From DATHVR01 sp035461175 (GTDB lineage Bacteria > Actinomycetota > Acidimicrobiia > Spongiisociales > ZC4RG35), in assembly GCA_035461175.1 (NCBI GenBank), contig DATHVR010000010.1, positions 1 through 41,645 of the forward strand: DNA of 41,645 nt, written 5' to 3'. The notes under the pieces are model-generated. The model saw only the letters and a program-made list of their open reading frames with translations. It was not told the origin of the DNA and made no database searches. Numbering within the stretch: the stretch's first letter is position 1; each line of letters opens with the position of its first letter. Positions 22,696 to 29,318 of this stretch are shown here, piece by piece. Both the position numbers and the translations under genes were made by a program.

Positions 22696-23319
22696 GTGGT
22701 GGATCTTCCCTTCGTCGGTGCCATCCGCGCCGAACTCGACTCCCGTTTCGCGGCGCGGGAGGTGGCTCTGACCCGAGGCCGGGACCTGATCCGCGCCTCG
22801 GCCAACGCCATCCGGGCCCTGCATCGGGGCGAGACCGAAGTGGCGGCCGAACGTCTGGCCGAGGCCGACCGGCTTCGCGACGAGATCTTCACCAGCATGG
22901 AGGACCAGCCGGCCATGTTCCATGCCGGGTTCGTATCGGACGCGGTCAAGGAACTGGCCGAGGCTCATATCACCCGTGCCCTCTTTGCCGGTGAAGCCCT
23001 GCCCGGGCCGGAGAAGCTCGGCATCGACCCGGTGCCGTGGCTGCATGGCCTCGGAGAAGCGGTGGGAGAGTTGCGGCGCCGGATGCTGGACCAGTTGCGG
23101 GCAGGCGAACTCGACTCGGCCGAGGCGCTGCTGGTGGCGATGGACGACATCGTCGACCAGTTGGCCGAGATCGACTACCCCGACGGGATGACGGCGGGGC
23201 TGCGGCGGACCACCGATGTGGCCCGCTCACTCACCGAGCGATCCCGTGCCGACCTGACCACCACCGTGGTCCAGGAACGGTTGCGAGCCCGCCTGGAACG
23301 GTCCGACCGTGTCGACTGA
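22696..23319 (+). CDS. Translin/TRAX-family protein
   Basis: A 207-residue all-helical protein matching translin: SANAIRALHRGE (35-46), DAVKELAEAHI (82-92) with the paired Glu of the TRAX/archaeal nuclease site, GELRRRMLDQL (124-134), DYPDG (160-164) and the closing RRTTDVARSLTERSRADL. Translin-TRAX (C3PO) cuts single-stranded RNA in eukaryotes and archaea; bacterial members are uncommon and uncharacterised. The GTG at 22696 is 2 nt after the GlpR-like stop, so they are probably co-translated; a second GTG follows directly. A compact palindrome lies 8 nt past the stop. Confidence 0.75.
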   Translation: MVDLPFVGAIRAELDSRFAAREVALTRGRDLIRASANAIRALHRGETEVAAERLAEADRLRDEIFTSMEDQPAMFHAGFVSDAVKELAEAHITRALFAGEALPGPEKLGIDPVPWLHGLGEAVGELRRRMLDQLRAGELDSAEALLVAMDDIVDQLAEIDYPDGMTAGLRRTTDVARSLTERSRADLTTTVVQERLRARLERSDRVD

Positions 23320-23327
23320 GCACACAG

Positions 23328-23342
23328 CCGCGCCAGGCGCGG
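23328..23342 (+). terminator. GC-rich palindrome after the translin gene, possible terminator
   Basis: CCGCGCC-A-GGCGCGG is a perfect 7-bp inverted repeat around one base; as RNA it would form a 5-bp stem with a 5-nt loop, followed by TTATAT. That TTATAT (23343-23348) is also a good -10 box for the aldo/keto reductase, so the site could be an operator instead. Confidence 0.4.
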
Positions 23343-23370
23343 TTATATGCACGCTGGTCGGAGGCGGTTG

Positions 23371-24315
23371 GTGAAACAGAGACGGCTGGGACCCGACGGT
23401 TCATCCGTCGGCGCGATCGGCTACGGGGCGATGCCGCTCAACTGGGAATACGGGACTCCGGTCGGCGAGGAACAGGCCCGGGAGGTGATCGAGCGGGCGC
23501 TCGACCTGGGCATCACCCTGATCGACACCGCCGACGCCTACGGTCCCAACGAGGAACTGGTGGGCCGGGTAGTGGAGGGCAGGCGGGATGAGGCGGTGCT
23601 GGCCACCAAGGTGGGCCTGGTTCTGACCGGAACCGATCCCATCAGCTACGACAGGAACGGCCGACCCGACCACATCGTCGCCGCCTGCGAGGAATCCCTG
23701 CGACGGCTGCGCACCGACGTGATCGACCTGTATCAGTTGCATCGCGTCGATCCGGCGGTCCCGGTCGAGGAGACGGTGGGAGCGATGAGCGAGCTGGTCG
23801 ACGCCGGCAAGGTGCGGGCGATCGGTCTATCCGAGGTGGAGGTGGCCACCCTGGAACGGGCCGGGGCGGTGCATCCCATTTCCAGCGTCCAGTCGGAACT
23901 GTCGCTGTGGACCCGGGGCCCGTTGGCCGAGGTGCTGCCGTGGTGCGCCTCTGGCGGGGTGGCTTTCCTGCCCTATTCGCCGCTGGGTCGGGGCTACCTC
24001 ACCGGCCGGCTGTCCAGCGACGACCTCACCGCGGCCGATTTCCGGGCCGGCTTGCCCCGCTTCGAGCGCGAGGCGATGGAGACCAACCAACAGATCGTGG
24101 ACGGGATCGCGGCGGTGGCCGAGCGGCACGGCGCTACCAACGCCCAGGTGGCGTTGGCCTGGCTGCTGGCCCAGGCGCCGGTGGTGATCCCGATTCCCGG
24201 CACCAAGCGGACCCAGTATCTGGAGGAGAACGCCGCCGCCGCCGATCTGATCCTCACCGACCAGGACCTGGCCGATCTCGACGCCCTCCCCGCCCCGGCC
24301 GGCGGCCGATACTGA
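23371..24315 (+). CDS. Aldo/keto reductase
   Basis: A 314-residue TIM-barrel NADPH-dependent oxidoreductase. The catalytic tetrad is visible as Asp/Tyr in DTADAYGPNEE, Lys in VLATKVG and His in LYQLHRVDP. SPLGRGYLTGRL and PIPGTKRTQYLEENAAA form the cofactor end. It resembles the AKR13/YakC-type group. The GTG at 23371 is chosen because GGAGG lies 6 nt upstream; an ATG 24 nt earlier sits within the predicted promoter (TTATAT at 23343-23348). Its TGA overlaps the first bases of an inverted heptad repeat that flanks tRNA-Ala. Confidence 0.87.
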   Translation: MKQRRLGPDGSSVGAIGYGAMPLNWEYGTPVGEEQAREVIERALDLGITLIDTADAYGPNEELVGRVVEGRRDEAVLATKVGLVLTGTDPISYDRNGRPDHIVAACEESLRRLRTDVIDLYQLHRVDPAVPVEETVGAMSELVDAGKVRAIGLSEVEVATLERAGAVHPISSVQSELSLWTRGPLAEVLPWCASGGVAFLPYSPLGRGYLTGRLSSDDLTAADFRAGLPRFEREAMETNQQIVDGIAAVAERHGATNAQVALAWLLAQAPVVIPIPGTKRTQYLEENAAAADLILTDQDLADLDALPAPAGGRY

Positions 24316-24332
24316 GTCGGAGGTCGGAGGTC
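24314..24332 (-). repeat. Heptad repeat, left inverted copy beside tRNA-Ala
   Basis: GAGTCGGAGGTCGGAGGTC is the reverse complement of CCTCCGA-type 7-bp units. It pairs with 24607-24625 over 19 bp with one mismatch. The aldo/keto reductase stop codon overlaps it. It belongs to the family seen at 24602 and 41540. Confidence 0.75.
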
Positions 24333-24337
24333 CTCAG

Positions 24338-24394
24338 ACCGTTTTGTGGGTCGGAAATGACCATCAGACCGTCATTTCCAGCCCACTGAACGGT
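24338..24394. repeat. 57-bp imperfect palindrome (large hairpin)
   Basis: A 23-nt left arm (24338-24360, starting ACCGTT and ending GGAAATGA) pairs with the right arm (24372-24394) at 19 of 23 positions around an 11-nt loop. TCAGACCGT occurs both at the entry to the left arm and in the loop. It may terminate aldo/keto reductase transcripts, but lacks a T-run, and its size suits a REP- or MITE-like repeat as well. Confidence 0.65.
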
Positions 24395-24429
24395 CGGGCA
24401 CCGGAACTCGGAGCGCGAGTCGAAGCTTC

Positions 24430-24435
24430 TACAAT
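24430..24435 (+). promoter_or_regulatory. -10 box of tRNA-Ala
   Basis: TACAAT lies 14 nt before the mature tRNA 5' end, implying a 5' leader of about 7 nt. No clear -35 box is visible. Confidence 0.6.
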
Positions 24436-24449
24436 GACGCACGCACCTT

Positions 24450-24523
24450 GGGGGTGTAGCTCAGCCCGGAAGAGCGCTTCCCTCGCACGGAAGAGGCCGT
24501 GGGTTCAAATCCCATCACCTCCA
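24450..24523 (+). tRNA. tRNA-Ala (anticodon CGC)
   Basis: A full cloverleaf: acceptor GGGGGTG pairs with CACCTCC (one G-T), D-arm GCTC/GAGC, anticodon stem CTTCC/GGAAG around CTCGCAC with anticodon CGC, and T-arm GTGGG-TTCAAAT-CCCAT. The discriminator base A is at 24523. CCA is not encoded. It decodes GCG, a major Ala codon in this GC-rich genome. Confidence 0.95.
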
Positions 24524-24538
24524 CTGCTTGATTGCCAA

Positions 24539-24554
24539 GGGGGGACGATCCCCC
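24539..24554 (+). terminator. GC hairpin after tRNA-Ala
   Basis: GGGGGG-ACGAT-CCCCC begins 15 nt after the tRNA. The stem is short but very stable; no T-run follows, so intrinsic termination is uncertain. Confidence 0.4.
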
Positions 24555-24601
24555 GGAAACACCCGACCTTGATTCGGTGAGCCACGCCTCAGCACCTCGG
24601 G

Positions 24602-24636
24602 CTTCCGACCTCCGACCTCCGGCTCACCACTCACAC
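24602..24636 (+). repeat. Heptad repeat array beside tRNA-Ala (right copy)
   Basis: Five consecutive 7-bp units: CTTCCGA, CCTCCGA, CCTCCGG, CTCACCA, CTCACAC. The order (CTTCCGA-type then CTCACC-type) is the same as in the longer array at 41540. The last unit contributes the stop codon of the convergent BrkB gene. With 24314-24332 it forms inverted flanks around tRNA-Ala. Confidence 0.75.
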
Positions 24637-25566
24637 CGCTTCGTCGAGAGGACCGCGCAGGCTCTGTTTGATGACACTGACCGGTGCGGGAGCGTTGGCG
24701 GCGTGGGCTTCGACCTGGGCGGTGTAGGCCAGGCCCAGGAAGATCGCCATCGAGCCGAGTTGGGCCCACAGCATCATGCCGATGATCCCGGCCAGGGGCC
24801 CGTAGACGTCACCGAAGGTCGTGGAGGCCTTCAGGTACAGGGCGAGCCCGGCGGTGACGGCGATCCAGAGAAGAACCGCCAGGAGCGCCCCCGCCACCAG
24901 CCAGCGCAGGGGGGGCTGGCGTCGGAACGGGGCGTACTTGAACAAACCGGTCAACGCCACCAGCACCACCACGAAGCCAACCGGCCACCGACCCCAGGTC
25001 CACACTGTCTCCAGATCGCCGAGAAGGGAGCCGACGGTCGAGCCGAGCGCAATGAAGAGGAATCCGGCCAGGAACAGCACACCGAAACTGATCGTGAGCA
25101 CCAGCGCCCGCCCGTACTTCGATCCCAGTGATCGGTCCTCCTCGATCCCGTAGATGCGGTTGGCGCCCCGCTGGACCTGGAGCATGCCGGCTATGCCGCT
25201 TACGACGGTGGTGGCGACGGCGCCCAGGATCACCCACAGGCTGGAGGAAGCGGCATCGGAACCCTGTTCGACCACCGACCGGAAGAGGTCGGCGGTGGAA
25301 CCCGGAGCGATCGAGTCGAAAATGGAGAGGATCAGGTCCCGGAGTGATCCCTCCCCGATGCGGGTGGCGACAGCTACGACTGCGATCACAGCCGGGATCG
25401 CCGACAGCACCACCTGGAATCCCAGTGCCCGCGAGATGCTGGTGGCGTCTGCCGCCCGGAACCGTGTCACGCCCTCGACCAGCACATGACGGAAGCCGAG
25501 ATCCTTCGGCGGCGTCGCCTGCCGGGACAGTGCCACCACTTCGGGGACGAAATTGGCGGAGCTCAC
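24631..25566 (-). CDS. YihY/BrkB-family membrane protein
   Basis: A 311-residue integral membrane protein with about six helices. The conserved opening DATSISRALGFQVVLSAIPAVIAVVA, the central AGMLQVQRGANRIYGIEE segment and the late YGPLAGIIGMMLWAQLGSMAIFLG segment are standard for the YihY/BrkB family (formerly called RNase BN). The biochemical role is unsettled; transport or envelope functions are proposed. The GTG at 25566 is chosen because it overlaps the stop of a leaderless 11-residue ORF (GTGA), which would deliver ribosomes to it. A longer frame extends to 25680 but crosses the promoter and the neighbouring gene. Confidence 0.82.
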   Translation of the reverse strand: MSSANFVPEVVALSRQATPPKDLGFRHVLVEGVTRFRAADATSISRALGFQVVLSAIPAVIAVVAVATRIGEGSLRDLILSIFDSIAPGSTADLFRSVVEQGSDAASSSLWVILGAVATTVVSGIAGMLQVQRGANRIYGIEEDRSLGSKYGRALVLTISFGVLFLAGFLFIALGSTVGSLLGDLETVWTWGRWPVGFVVVLVALTGLFKYAPFRRQPPLRWLVAGALLAVLLWIAVTAGLALYLKASTTFGDVYGPLAGIIGMMLWAQLGSMAIFLGLAYTAQVEAHAANAPAPVSVIKQSLRGPLDEAV

Positions 25567-25598
25567 GGGGTGCCGTCGCCGGGACGATTCAGGGTCAT
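25563..25598 (-). CDS. Leaderless 11-residue leader peptide upstream of the BrkB gene
   Basis: The ATG at 25598 follows TAACTT by 6 nt, an ideal leaderless start, and encodes MTLNRPGDGTP before TGA. The TGA overlaps the GTG start of the BrkB gene by GTGA, so translation of the peptide should couple to the main gene. The peptide contains Pro6, Gly7, Gly9 and Pro11, the last next to the stop; Pro just before a stop codon can slow termination. No Shine-Dalgarno exists for the GTG itself. A coding error that splits one ORF cannot be excluded. Confidence 0.5.
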   Translation of the reverse strand: MTLNRPGDGTP

Positions 25599-25604
25599 GA
25601 CCGG

Positions 25605-25610
25605 AAGTTA
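25605..25610 (-). promoter_or_regulatory. Leaderless -10 box for the leader peptide/BrkB unit
   Basis: TAACTT on the minus strand, then CCGGTC and the ATG at 25598. Confidence 0.55.
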
Positions 25611-25674
25611 GCCCGAGTGGAGTGCTTTCGCCCGGTGTCGGGTTGTCGGCGTGTCTCGGTAATCTCGCTATTCG

Positions 25675-27051
25675 ATGCACACCCGCCGTCTCGCCTTTTT
25701 AGTCCTGCTCGTGGCGTTCACGCTCGTCGCCTGCGATGACGGCTCCGATCCCTCGACGACCTCGACCTCTTCGGGAGCAGTCACCACCTCCGACTCCCCG
25801 ACCACGGTGGCTGAGACGACCACCACCACCACCACATTGCCACCCGGTACCGAAGAGCTGCCCGAGGAAGTACGGGGGGAGCTGGCGGACCTGATCGCGG
25901 CCACCGAGTCCGTGCGCCAGCTCGAGTTCATCGAGCAGCCCAACGTCGTCGTGGTGACGAACGACGAGTTGGCGGAACGAGTGAGGGACCAGCTCGAGGA
26001 GGATCTCGAAGATCTTCCCGCCGACCAGGCCCTCTACCGATTGCTCGGTCTGATCGAGCCCGAGGTCGATCTGAATGCCCTGTACACCGACCTTTACTCC
26101 GAGCAGGTGGCCGGCTACTACGACGGTGAGGTGGGCGAGCTGGTGGTGCCGATGGCCGAGGGCGGCTTCACCGTTCTCCAGCGGGCGACTCTCGTCCACG
26201 AGCTCACCCATGCCCTGACTGATCAGCACTACGATTTCCACGGTCGCTACAGCGAGCTGCTGGATGAGGACCGTTACGACGAGGCATCGGCCCTCCAGGC
26301 CGTCATCGAAGGCGACGCCGTGCTGGCCGAGCTGCTGTACCTGCGCAGCCTGAGCCCCGAAGAACAGGCCGAGTTCTTCACCGAGTCGTTCGGTGTCGAC
26401 AGCCAGCAGTTCGATGCCGCCCCCCGTTTCATCCGTGACGCCCTCGTCTTCCCCTACGACAGCGGCTTCGTCTTCATCGACCGCCTCTACCGCACAGGAG
26501 GCTTCGAATCCATCGCCGGGGCCTACGCCTCTCCGCCCGTCTCGACCGAACAGGTCATGGATCCAGACGATTACCCCGCCGATGAGCCGGTGGCGGTCGA
26601 ACTGGAGGAACTCGCCATCGACGGGTTCGATCTCGAGTATGAGTCGACGTGGGGAGAGTTGGGATTCGCCCTGATGTTCGACCAGGTGCTATCCGACGAC
26701 GTCTCCGACACTGCCGCCGGAGGGTGGGGCGGGGATCGATACCAGGTCCATTTCGACGGCTCCGAGGTGATATTGGTGCTCCGTTATCGGGGCGATTCCG
26801 CCGCCGACGCCGAGGAGATGCGCAGCGCCCTTAACGAATACGTCCGGGCGGCGATGGGCTTCGAGGAAGCGGAGGAACTGGAAGGCGGATCGGCCTATCG
26901 AGGCGACGACCACGCCTGGGTCTGGTCGGATGGCAGCGAGGTGGTCCTGGTCGCCTCCTCCGATGGAGATGGCTTCGACACCGCGGTGTCCACTCTGTCG
27001 GCCACCGCAATCCCCGACACCCCCGACACCCCCGACACCACAGGCGGTTGA
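25675..27051 (+). CDS. Secreted lipoprotein with HELTH zinc-metalloprotease motif
   Basis: A 458-residue lipoprotein: signal peptide with the lipobox LVAC and lipidated Cys20, then a Ser/Thr linker (about 24-57) typical of surface-exposed actinobacterial lipoproteins. The core carries HELTH at 175-179 and a downstream EGD at about 212-214 that could give the third zinc ligand, as in gluzincins. YDGEVGELVVP precedes the motif. The C-terminus ends in a PDTPDTPDT repeat. It is probably an extracytoplasmic metallopeptidase or an inactive relative of unknown substrate. TAATCT lies 9 nt upstream of the ATG. It is divergent from the BrkB unit. Confidence 0.72.
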   Translation: MHTRRLAFLVLLVAFTLVACDDGSDPSTTSTSSGAVTTSDSPTTVAETTTTTTTLPPGTEELPEEVRGELADLIAATESVRQLEFIEQPNVVVVTNDELAERVRDQLEEDLEDLPADQALYRLLGLIEPEVDLNALYTDLYSEQVAGYYDGEVGELVVPMAEGGFTVLQRATLVHELTHALTDQHYDFHGRYSELLDEDRYDEASALQAVIEGDAVLAELLYLRSLSPEEQAEFFTESFGVDSQQFDAAPRFIRDALVFPYDSGFVFIDRLYRTGGFESIAGAYASPPVSTEQVMDPDDYPADEPVAVELEELAIDGFDLEYESTWGELGFALMFDQVLSDDVSDTAAGGWGGDRYQVHFDGSEVILVLRYRGDSAADAEEMRSALNEYVRAAMGFEEAEELEGGSAYRGDDHAWVWSDGSEVVLVASSDGDGFDTAVSTLSATAIPDTPDTPDTTGG

Positions 27052-27079
27052 ACCACTAGCCGGGGCGGACGTCCATCCA

Positions 27080-27085
27080 TAGGGT
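27080..27085 (+). promoter_or_regulatory. Leaderless -10 box for the DUF192-like gene
   Basis: TAGGGT is followed by 7 nt and the GTG at 27093. The GTG at 27084 overlaps the box and is rejected as a start. Confidence 0.5.
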
Positions 27086-27092
27086 GGGCGGC

Positions 27093-27422
27093 GTGGACAT
27101 CGAGGGACCCCGGGGCTGGCACATCACCGATGTCAGGGTGGCGTCGACCGGTCCCGGCCGCCTGCGAGGGCTGATCGGCCACCCGCTCTTCCCGCTCCTG
27201 CTCGCCACGAGTTCGGTCCACGGCTTCCATCTGTCTACCGAGCTCACGGTGGTGGCTCTCGACCGGGCCGGGGTGGTGCTGACGGTCCGGCGGCTGCGCC
27301 CCTGGCGGGTTATTCGGGTGCGGGGAGCGAGCTGGATGCTGGAACTGCCGCGTCGGGTTCCCGGTCCCCGGGTGGGAGACCGTTTGCAGTTGCGGGGGCG
27401 ATCCGGCGAATCTGGCGGGTGA
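27093..27422 (+). CDS. DUF192-like small protein
   Basis: A 109-residue protein. RLRGLIGHPLFPLLLATSSVHGFHL followed by LTVVALDRAGVVLTVRRLRPWRVIRV and ASWMLELP reproduces the DUF192 layout (an RGLM-like opening, a short hydrophobic link, a statement-like FM segment, LD-x-x-x-LD..G.V and a closing LELP). The usual metal-like residues are poorly conserved, so it is a divergent member. The function of DUF192 is unknown. It overlaps rsmI by 1 bp (TGATG). Confidence 0.55.
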   Translation: MDIEGPRGWHITDVRVASTGPGRLRGLIGHPLFPLLLATSSVHGFHLSTELTVVALDRAGVVLTVRRLRPWRVIRVRGASWMLELPRRVPGPRVGDRLQLRGRSGESGG

Positions 27423-28237
27423 TGCCGGGCCGGCTGTACATCTGCGCAACACCCATAGGAAACCTGGGCGATGTTTCGCCGCGGCTGGCCGAGACGCTGG
27501 CGGCGGTCGACGTGGTCTATGCCGAAGACACCCGCCGCAGCGGGCGCCTGCTGGCTGCGTTGGGGATCGAGGCGCATCTGCGCTCGTTCTTCGTCGGGAA
27601 CGAGCGGAGGCGGGCCCCCGGACTGGAAGACGACCTGCGCCGGGGGAGCGATATCGCCCTGATCACCGACGCCGGAATGCCGGCCGTATCCGACCCGGGT
27701 GCGCTGGCCGTGGAGACCGCCCGCCGGGCCGGTGCCGAGGTGGTGGTGATCCCGGGGCCGTCGGCGGTGACGGCGGCCGTGGCCGGGTCGGGGATGGTAG
27801 CGGGCCGCTTCGTCTTCGAAGGCTTTCTCGCCCGGAGCGGCCGGGAGCGGGCGCGGCAGCTCGAGCGGATCGCGGCCGAGACCGATCCGTCGGTCGTGTT
27901 CCTCAGCCCCCACCGGGCGGCAGCCGACCTGACGGATCTGGCCGGCGAATGCGGGCCGGAGCGAGAGGTCTGTGTCGCCCGGGAGTTGACCAAGCTGCAC
28001 GAGGAGCTGTGGTGGGGGACGCTGGCGGGGGCAGCCGCGAGGTGGAGTAGCGAGGCGCGAGGCGAGTTCACGATCGTCGTGGCGGGGCAGGCGCCAACCG
28101 AGCCGGATCCGGAAGCCGCGGTGGATCTGGCCCGACGCCTGGTCGCCGGGGGTGTCGCTCCGTCCCGGGCGGCCCGGGATGCTGCCGCCGCCACCGGAGT
28201 GCCCCGACGACAGATCTACGAGGAGTTGGTCAGGTGA
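27422..28237 (+). CDS. rsmI: 16S rRNA (cytidine-1402-2'-O)-methyltransferase RsmI
   Basis: A 271-residue SAM methyltransferase of the tetrapyrrole-methylase fold that methylates the ribose of C1402 in 16S rRNA. Signature motifs are LYICATPIGNLGD at the N-terminus, YAEDTRRS, LITDAGMPAVSDPG and VIPGPSAV. The ATG at 27422 overlaps the preceding stop; a GTG one codon earlier is also possible. The C-terminus overlaps the convergent AbrB gene by 8 bp. It opens a neighbourhood of ribosome and envelope housekeeping genes. Confidence 0.93.
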   Translation: MPGRLYICATPIGNLGDVSPRLAETLAAVDVVYAEDTRRSGRLLAALGIEAHLRSFFVGNERRRAPGLEDDLRRGSDIALITDAGMPAVSDPGALAVETARRAGAEVVVIPGPSAVTAAVAGSGMVAGRFVFEGFLARSGRERARQLERIAAETDPSVVFLSPHRAAADLTDLAGECGPEREVCVARELTKLHEELWWGTLAGAAARWSSEARGEFTIVVAGQAPTEPDPEAAVDLARRLVAGGVAPSRAARDAAAATGVPRRQIYEELVR

Positions 28238-28466
28238 GGAGCTGGTTGCGGCAGGAGGAGCAGATTCCCTTGCCCTTGAAGTCGAAGACCTTCTCTTCGG
28301 AGCCGCAGAAGGTGCAGGTACTGGTCATCTTGCGGAGGACGATGTTGGGGCCCTCGACCGAGATGAGGATGTGGTCCCCCTCACGAATGTTGAAGAGGCG
28401 CCTGGTCTCGGCGGGTATCACCACCCGTCCGAGATCGTCGATCTTGCGTGCGATACCTGCGTCCAT
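28230..28466 (-). CDS. AbrB/SpoVT-type regulator with C-terminal zinc knuckle
   Basis: A 78-residue protein. Residues 5-48 are a SpoVT-AbrB swapped-hairpin DNA-binding domain (ARKIDDLGRVVIPAETRRLF). Residues 51-73 add CTFCG and CSSC, a four-Cys zinc site. B. subtilis AbrB-like transition-state regulators share the N-terminal domain. It is convergent with rsmI, overlapping by 8 bp, and divergent from tatD with 99 bp between starts, so it may regulate the tatD-rsmA-ispE operon. No good ribosome site is visible before the ATG. Confidence 0.85.
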   Translation of the reverse strand: MDAGIARKIDDLGRVVIPAETRRLFNIREGDHILISVEGPNIVLRKMTSTCTFCGSEEKVFDFKGKGICSSCRNQLLT

Positions 28467-28565
28467 GATCCTCAGTGGTCCCGGTCACGGCGGAGCCTAC
28501 CGCTCCCGGGGCAGCCATGACGGCCGGGCGGCGCCCCCGATGCGGCGCGTTACGCTCGCCCTGGC

Positions 28566-29318
28566 ATGACCTGGGTCGACACCCACTGCCACCTCCAGCT
28601 CGACGAGCGCTCCCCCGGGGAGTTGATAGATCGCGCCGGGGAGGTCGACTGGATGGTCGTGCCGGGGATCGACGCCGCCTCTTCGCGAGCTGCCCGGGAC
28701 CTGGCAGCTCGGCATCCGGGCCGCCTGGAATGGTCGGCCGGACTCCATCCCCATGACGCCGAGCGCTGGCCGGCCGAAGGAGAGGAGATCGCCGACCTGG
28801 CCCGAACGGCGGTGGCGGTGGGGGAAGCCGGCCTCGACTACTACCGGGGTCTGGCTCCGGTCGCCGCCCAGCGGGAGGCATTCCGGGCCCAACTGGAGCT
28901 GGCGGCGGCACTGGACAAGCCGATCATCGTCCACTGTCGGGATGCCTTCGCCGACGTACACGAGCTGGTGGAAGCAACTGCAACGGGGAACCGGGTGGTG
29001 CTGCACTGCTGGACCGGTGGCCGGCGCTGGACCCGGCGCTTCCTCGATCTCGGGGTAGTGTTCTCGTTTGCAGGACCGCTGGCCTTCGAAAACGGCGAGA
29101 CGATCCGCCTCGCCGCCCAGCTGGTGCCACCGGACCGCGCCATGGTCGAGACCGACACTCCCTATCTCGCTCCGCCTCCCCACCGGGGCGAGCCCAACGA
29201 ACCCGCTTTCGTTGCCCTTACCGGGACCGCTTTGGCTGGTATCTGGTCGATGGACCCGGCCGAGGCGGCCCGGGCCACCGCCGGCACCGCCGAGCGGGTC
29301 TTCCGGAGTCGGGGATGA
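28566..29318 (+). CDS. tatD: TatD-family metal-dependent DNase
   Basis: A 250-residue TIM-barrel hydrolase with metal ligands in VDTHCH at the N-terminus, VGEAGLDYYR, IVHCRDA, LHCWTGG and ETDTPYLAPPPHRGEPNEP, all intact. TatD enzymes are 3'-5' DNases involved in DNA repair and quality control. TACGCT lies 9 nt upstream of the ATG. The stop overlaps rsmA (ATGA). The tatD-rsmA-ispE order is common in actinobacteria. Confidence 0.92.
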   Translation: MTWVDTHCHLQLDERSPGELIDRAGEVDWMVVPGIDAASSRAARDLAARHPGRLEWSAGLHPHDAERWPAEGEEIADLARTAVAVGEAGLDYYRGLAPVAAQREAFRAQLELAAALDKPIIVHCRDAFADVHELVEATATGNRVVLHCWTGGRRWTRRFLDLGVVFSFAGPLAFENGETIRLAAQLVPPDRAMVETDTPYLAPPPHRGEPNEPAFVALTGTALAGIWSMDPAEAARATAGTAERVFRSRG

